From the NCBI RefSeq assembly GCF_016901015.1, contig NZ_JAFEUP010000005.1, positions 434,001 through 498,000 on the forward strand: 64,000 bases of DNA. Direction: 5' to 3'. Made by a program: the position numbers and the translations under genes. The notes under the pieces are model-generated. The model had not been told where the DNA came from. It searched no databases and was given only the letters and a program-made list of their open reading frames with translations. This document shows positions 60,244 through 64,000 of this stretch, one piece after another. The number at the start of each line of letters is the position of its first letter. Position 1 is the first letter of the stretch. Source of the stretch: Zestomonas insulae. GTDB lineage: Bacteria > Pseudomonadota > Gammaproteobacteria > Pseudomonadales > Pseudomonadaceae.

Positions 60244-60319
60244 CCGTAGGATGGGTTGAGCGCCGCGATACCCATCATTCACCGTATGGGTATCGCCTAC
60301 GGCTCAACCCATCCTACGG
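60244..60319. repeat. Inverted repeat of the GTAGGATGGGT family in the trpBA leader
   Basis: CCGTAGGATGGGTTGAGC (60244-60261) is mirrored at 60302-60319, with inner GATACCCAT/ATGGGTATC arms. It ends 33 bases before the trpB start, so the trpBA mRNA would carry a stable hairpin. Confidence 0.87.
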
Positions 60320-60351
60320 TCCGTTTCCCACCCGACCCTGAGGGAAAACCC

Positions 60352-61569
60352 ATGACTTCATTACGCACCGGCCCAGACGCCAAGGGCCTGTTCGGCGCCT
60401 TCGGCGGCCAGTACGTCGCCGAAACCCTGATGCCGCTGGTCCACGACCTGGCCGCCGAATACAACAAGGCCAAAGACGACCCGGAATTCATCAAGGAACT
60501 CGCCTACTTCCAGCGCGACTACGTCGGCCGGCCGAGCCCGCTGTATTTCGCCGAGCGCCTCACCGAGCATTGCGGCGGGGCGAAGATCTACCTCAAGCGC
60601 GAGGAGCTCAACCACACCGGCGCGCACAAGATCAACAACTGCATCGGCCAGATCCTCCTGGCCAAGCGCATGGGCAAAAAACGCATCATCGCCGAGACCG
60701 GCGCCGGCATGCACGGCGTGGCCACCGCCACCGTGGCCGCGCGCTTCGGCATGGAATGCGTGATCTTCATGGGCACCACCGACATCGATCGCCAGCAGGC
60801 CAACGTGTTCCGCATGAAGCTGCTCGGCGCCGAGGTGATCCCGGTGGTCGCCGGCACCGGCACGCTGAAGGACGCGATGAACGAGGCGCTGCGCGACTGG
60901 GTGACCAACGTGCACAACACCTTCTACCTGATCGGCACCGTCGCCGGCCCGCACCCCTACCCGGAGCTGGTACGCGACTTCCAGGCGGTGATCGGCAAGG
61001 AAACCCGTGAGCAGATGCAGGCCCAGGAAGGCCGTCTGCCCGATTCGCTGGTCGCCTGCATCGGCGGCGGCTCGAACGCCATGGGCCTGTTCCACCCGTT
61101 CCTCGACGACGCCAGCGTGAAGATCATCGGCGTCGAAGCCGCCGGTCACGGCATCGAGACCGGCAAGCACGCGGCCAGCCTGAACGGCGGCGTACCCGGC
61201 GTGCTGCACGGCAACCGCACCTTCCTGCTGCAGGACGACGACGGGCAGATCATCGACGCCCACTCGATCTCCGCCGGCCTCGACTACCCGGGCATCGGCC
61301 CGGAACACGCCTGGCTGCACGACATCGGCCGCGTCGAGTACACCTCGGTGACCGACGACGAAGCGCTCGCCGCCTTCCACCAGTGCTGCCGCCTGGAAGG
61401 CATCATCCCGGCCCTGGAAAGCGCCCACGCGCTGGCCGAAGTGTTCAAACGCGCGCCGACCCTGCCCAAGGATCACCTGATGGTGGTCAACCTGTCCGGG
61501 CGTGGCGACAAGGACATGCAGACCGTCATGCACCACCTCGATCTGTCCAAATCGGAGACCAACCAATGA
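60352..61569 (+). CDS. trpB: Tryptophan synthase beta chain
   Basis: A 405-residue PLP enzyme that joins indole and serine to make tryptophan. Lys93 in HTGAHKINN binds PLP; the phosphate loop is GGGSNAMG, and ETGAGMHGVATA carries the catalytic Glu. GAGGG precedes ATG 60352. The stop overlaps trpA (ATGA). Confidence 0.97.
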   Translation: MTSLRTGPDAKGLFGAFGGQYVAETLMPLVHDLAAEYNKAKDDPEFIKELAYFQRDYVGRPSPLYFAERLTEHCGGAKIYLKREELNHTGAHKINNCIGQILLAKRMGKKRIIAETGAGMHGVATATVAARFGMECVIFMGTTDIDRQQANVFRMKLLGAEVIPVVAGTGTLKDAMNEALRDWVTNVHNTFYLIGTVAGPHPYPELVRDFQAVIGKETREQMQAQEGRLPDSLVACIGGGSNAMGLFHPFLDDASVKIIGVEAAGHGIETGKHAASLNGGVPGVLHGNRTFLLQDDDGQIIDAHSISAGLDYPGIGPEHAWLHDIGRVEYTSVTDDEALAAFHQCCRLEGIIPALESAHALAEVFKRAPTLPKDHLMVVNLSGRGDKDMQTVMHHLDLSKSETNQ

Positions 61570-62375
61570 GCCGTTTGCAAAGCCGATTTGCCGAGCTGAA
61601 AGAGCAGAACCGCGCCGCCCTGGTGACCTTCGTCACCGCCGGCGACCCGAATTACGACGCCTCGCTGGCGATTCTCAAGGGTCTGCCGGAAGCCGGCGCC
61701 GACATCATCGAACTGGGCATGCCGTTCACCGACCCGATGGCTGACGGCCCGGCGATCCAGCTGGCCAACATTCGCGCCCTGGCCGGCAAGCAGACCCTGG
61801 CCAAGACCCTGCAGATGGTCCGCGACTTCCGCAACGGCGACAGCCGCACGCCGCTGGTGCTGATGGGCTACTTCAACCCGATCCACTACTACGGCGTCGG
61901 CCGCTTCATCGCCGATGCCAAGGCTGCCGGCGTCGACGGGCTGATCGTCGTCGACCTGCCGCCAGAACATAACGAAGACCTCTGCGAACCGGCCCAGGCC
62001 GCCGGCCTCGACTTCATCCGCCTGACCACCCCGACCACCGACGATCAGCGCCTGCCGACCGTGCTCAACGGCAGCTCCGGCTTCGTCTACTACGTCTCGG
62101 TGGCCGGCGTCACTGGCGCCGGTGCGGCGACCCTGGAACACGTCGAGGAAGCCGTGGCGCGTCTGCGCCGCCACACCGAACTGCCGGTCAGCATCGGCTT
62201 CGGCATCCGCACCCCGGAGCACGCGGCGAGCATCGCCCGCCTGGCCGACGGCGTGGTGGTCGGATCGGCGCTGATCGACCAGATCGAACAGGCCGCCAGC
62301 CCTGAGCAAGCCGTCGACGGCGTGCTCGGCCTGTGCCGTTCGCTGGCCGAAGGTGTGCGCAACGCACGCGGCTAA
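61566..62375 (+). CDS. trpA: Tryptophan synthase alpha chain
   Basis: A 269-residue TIM-barrel enzyme that splits indoleglycerol phosphate and channels indole to TrpB. Catalytic Glu49 and Asp60 are in IIELGMPFTDPMADGP; the GAATLEHV loop and FGIRTPE follow. It overlaps trpB by ATGA and is followed by a terminator. Confidence 0.97.
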   Translation: MSRLQSRFAELKEQNRAALVTFVTAGDPNYDASLAILKGLPEAGADIIELGMPFTDPMADGPAIQLANIRALAGKQTLAKTLQMVRDFRNGDSRTPLVLMGYFNPIHYYGVGRFIADAKAAGVDGLIVVDLPPEHNEDLCEPAQAAGLDFIRLTTPTTDDQRLPTVLNGSSGFVYYVSVAGVTGAGAATLEHVEEAVARLRRHTELPVSIGFGIRTPEHAASIARLADGVVVGSALIDQIEQAASPEQAVDGVLGLCRSLAEGVRNARG

Positions 62376-62387
62376 AGCGCTGTTCCC

Positions 62388-62422
62388 AAGCCGCGCCCTG
62401 CTCCAGCAAGGCGCGGCTTTTT
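62388..62422 (+). terminator. Rho-independent terminator of trpBA
   Basis: AAGCCGCGCC pairs with GGCGCGGCTT across a 12-base loop, ending in TTTTT. Confidence 0.92.
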
Positions 62423-62460
62423 GTTGCCTGCGCACCCGGCAGCTGAACGGCAAGCACCGG

Positions 62461-62487
62461 CGGTCGTCCGCCCGTCGCGGACGACCG
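62461..62487. repeat. Perfect 10-bp inverted repeat before the cyclase gene
   Basis: CGGTCGTCCG and CGGACGACCG around 7 bases, lying in the 168-base gap between the trp terminator and the GGDEF gene. It could be an operator or a hairpin. No promoter was placed with confidence. Confidence 0.5.
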
Positions 62488-62590
62488 ACATTGACAGCCG
62501 GCCGGCGGCTGACGACGCTGTCAGCTTCCGGCGCCCGGCCTGCAGTTACCCGTAGCGCGCTCCCTCCTTCCCGCGCACGGCGTCCCGACC

Positions 62591-64000
62591 ATGGCTACCC
62601 GGACCATTCCTTCCCGCTCCCAGCGCCTGCTGCTGCCGCTCGGCCTGCTGGCGCTTAGCCTGGCGCTGACCCTGCTCGGCATCCTCGCCCGACCGATCGA
62701 ATCGCTGTCGCTGTTCTGGCCGGTCAACGCCATCCTCCTCGGCCTGCTGCTGCGCCAGCCGCGCCTGGCCAGCCCGGCCGGCTGGCTGGCGATCTACGCC
62801 GGGATGGTCGGCGGCGACCTGCTCAGCGCCAGCGACTGGGCCTCGGCGCTGTGGCTGAACGCCTGCAACCTCGGCCTGATCGTGGTCGCCCGTCAGCTGC
62901 TGCTGCCGCTGTCGCGCGCCCAGCTGCGCCTGCGCCAGCCGGGGGCGATTCTCCTGCTGTTCCTCGCCTGCGCCGCCGGTGCCGCGGTGGCCGCGTCGAT
63001 GGCCAGCGTGATGAGCGTGCAGTTCTTCGACAACACCACCCTGACCACCTGGCTGGCCTGGTTCAGCGAACAGTTCTCCACCTGCGTGCTGTTGCTGCCG
63101 GTGCTGCTCAGCGTGCCGCCACCGCGCCACTGGCACAGGCCGCGCCAGCTGCCGCGTCGGCCGATGCCGCTGGTCGCGCTCGGCCTGGCGCTGAGCGCCG
63201 CGCTGCTGATCGGCGGCCCCGGTGCGCTGGCCCTACCGCTGCCGGCGCTGCTGTGGTGCGCGCTGCGCTACCGGCTGTTCGTCATCGCCCTGCTCAGCCT
63301 GCTCACCGGCGGCGCGGCGATCGTCATGGTGGCCGCCAACCTCGCGCATTTCGGCCCGCTGCAGAGCGGCGCCGGGGTCGACGCACTGATGTCGGCGCGC
63401 CTCGGCATCGCCATGCTGGTGCTCGGCCCGCTGCTGATGGCCTGCGTCACCGCCGCCAACCAGCGCCTGCTCAAGCGCCTCGAGCACCGCGCCAACCACG
63501 ACTACCTGACCGGTGCGCTGGCGCGCAGCGCGCTGACCCAGCAGACCAGCGACCTGCTCGAACGGCGCCGCCAGCACCCCGAAGGCACGCCGCTGGCGCT
63601 GCTGATGATCGACATCGACCACTTCAAGGCGATCAACGACCAGCACGGCCACCACACCGGCGACCGCGTGCTGCGCCGCTTCGCCCAGCAGTTGCAGCAG
63701 CAGCTGCGCCATGGCGAGCTGTTCGGCCGCCTCGGCGGCGAGGAATTCGTCGTGGTGCTGCCCGGGGTGTCCGCCGCCGAGGCGCTGCACGTCGCCGAAC
63801 GCCTACGCCTGCTGATCGAGCGCCTGGAGTTTCCGCTGAGCCTCGGCGGCTCGCTGCGCATCACCATCAGCATCGGCATCGCCTGCCTGGACGCCGGCAG
63901 CGAACACCCGCCGCTCGAGCAAGTGCTGTCGCGCGCCGACGGCGCGCTATACCGGGCCAAGGCGCAGGGCCGCAACCGGGTGATGGCCGCCGACACCGAG
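62591..64000 (+). CDS. MASE1-GGDEF diguanylate cyclase (3' end outside window)
   Basis: Open to the end of the window, 470 residues visible. The N-terminal ~290 residues have about eight hydrophobic helices resembling a MASE1 sensor (ESLSLFWPVNAILLG). The cyclase domain starts at NHDYLTGALAR; the active site is GGEEF at 382-386, competent for c-di-GMP synthesis, with metal-binding DIDHFKAIND upstream. The inhibitory I-site reads RHGE (373-376) instead of RxxD. The ligand of the sensor is unknown. Confidence 0.9.
   Translation, partial: MATRTIPSRSQRLLLPLGLLALSLALTLLGILARPIESLSLFWPVNAILLGLLLRQPRLASPAGWLAIYAGMVGGDLLSASDWASALWLNACNLGLIVVARQLLLPLSRAQLRLRQPGAILLLFLACAAGAAVAASMASVMSVQFFDNTTLTTWLAWFSEQFSTCVLLLPVLLSVPPPRHWHRPRQLPRRPMPLVALGLALSAALLIGGPGALALPLPALLWCALRYRLFVIALLSLLTGGAAIVMVAANLAHFGPLQSGAGVDALMSARLGIAMLVLGPLLMACVTAANQRLLKRLEHRANHDYLTGALARSALTQQTSDLLERRRQHPEGTPLALLMIDIDHFKAINDQHGHHTGDRVLRRFAQQLQQQLRHGELFGRLGGEEFVVVLPGVSAAEALHVAERLRLLIERLEFPLSLGGSLRITISIGIACLDAGSEHPPLEQVLSRADGALYRAKAQGRNRVMAADTE

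Noticed and set aside
62491..62520. TTGACA as a -35 of the cyclase gene
   Set aside because: No acceptable -10 follows at 15-19 bases.
1..64000. tRNA or rRNA genes
   Set aside because: Intergenic gaps are short and none showed a cloverleaf or rRNA signature by eye.

Overview
The window reads as the chromosome of a high-GC gammaproteobacterium, almost certainly a Pseudomonas or a close relative. The evidence is the split class II ribonucleotide reductase (NrdJa/NrdJb), the znuA / zur-znuC-znuB block, an aa3 cytochrome oxidase cluster with its assembly factors, the divergent trpI/trpBA pair, FecI-FecR-receptor cascades, and REP-type intergenic repeats. Gene blocks run close together, many pairs overlap as ATGA, and no tRNA, rRNA, CRISPR, transposase or prophage gene was seen. 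From memory of Pseudomonas genomes, the order met-znu next to cox, then carbonic anhydrase, prlC and trp, is the kind found near the chromosome origin.

Layout. 1-4.8 kb: end of recB and all of recD (DNA break repair). 5.0-7.2 kb: a Tle1-like type VI lipase effector with a lipoprotein that is probably its immunity protein. 7.3-10.3 kb: nrdJb and nrdJa on the minus strand. 10.4-14.0 kb: an oxygen-binding hemerythrin with an Anr/Dnr-type box, then the zinc uptake system around a Zur box. 14.1-17.7 kb: a lipoprotein and the methionine ABC importer metNIQ. 17.7-26.8 kb (minus): cox operon, from coxB/coxA/ctaG/cox3 through SURF1, heme A synthesis and SCO1. 27.2-32.4 kb: conserved hypothetical, beta-carbonic anhydrase, an SOS-box radical SAM protein, a BASS transporter and a divergent AraC regulator. 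32.4-37.9 kb: PiT phosphate transporter, a racemase-like protein without catalytic cysteines, YheV-like protein, oligopeptidase A, gamma-carbonic anhydrase.

37.9-44.7 kb is a tightly coupled six-gene minus-strand operon: DUF3649, PepSY reductase, DUF3325, MacA, MacB and an outer-membrane factor. This joins an inner-membrane siderophore-reduction module to a tripartite exporter. 44.9-50.9 kb holds small envelope and stress genes (HAD phosphatase, two DUF1161 proteins, two tandem lipoproteins, an aminopeptidase, OsmC, a flavin monooxygenase, dodecin, DUF883). 51.0-59.3 kb holds two complete cell-surface signalling systems in tandem, each a sigma factor, an anti-sigma factor and a TonB-dependent receptor; both sigma genes carry the same 15-bp Fur-like palindrome at the promoter. 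The window ends with trpI, trpBA and an incomplete MASE1-GGDEF diguanylate cyclase.

The functional themes are metals and respiration: zinc uptake, iron-siderophore sensing, uptake, reduction and export, copper/heme oxidase assembly, and oxygen sensing. Several repeat families sit in the intergenic gaps, and at four genes the end of a repeat supplies the stop codon itself.
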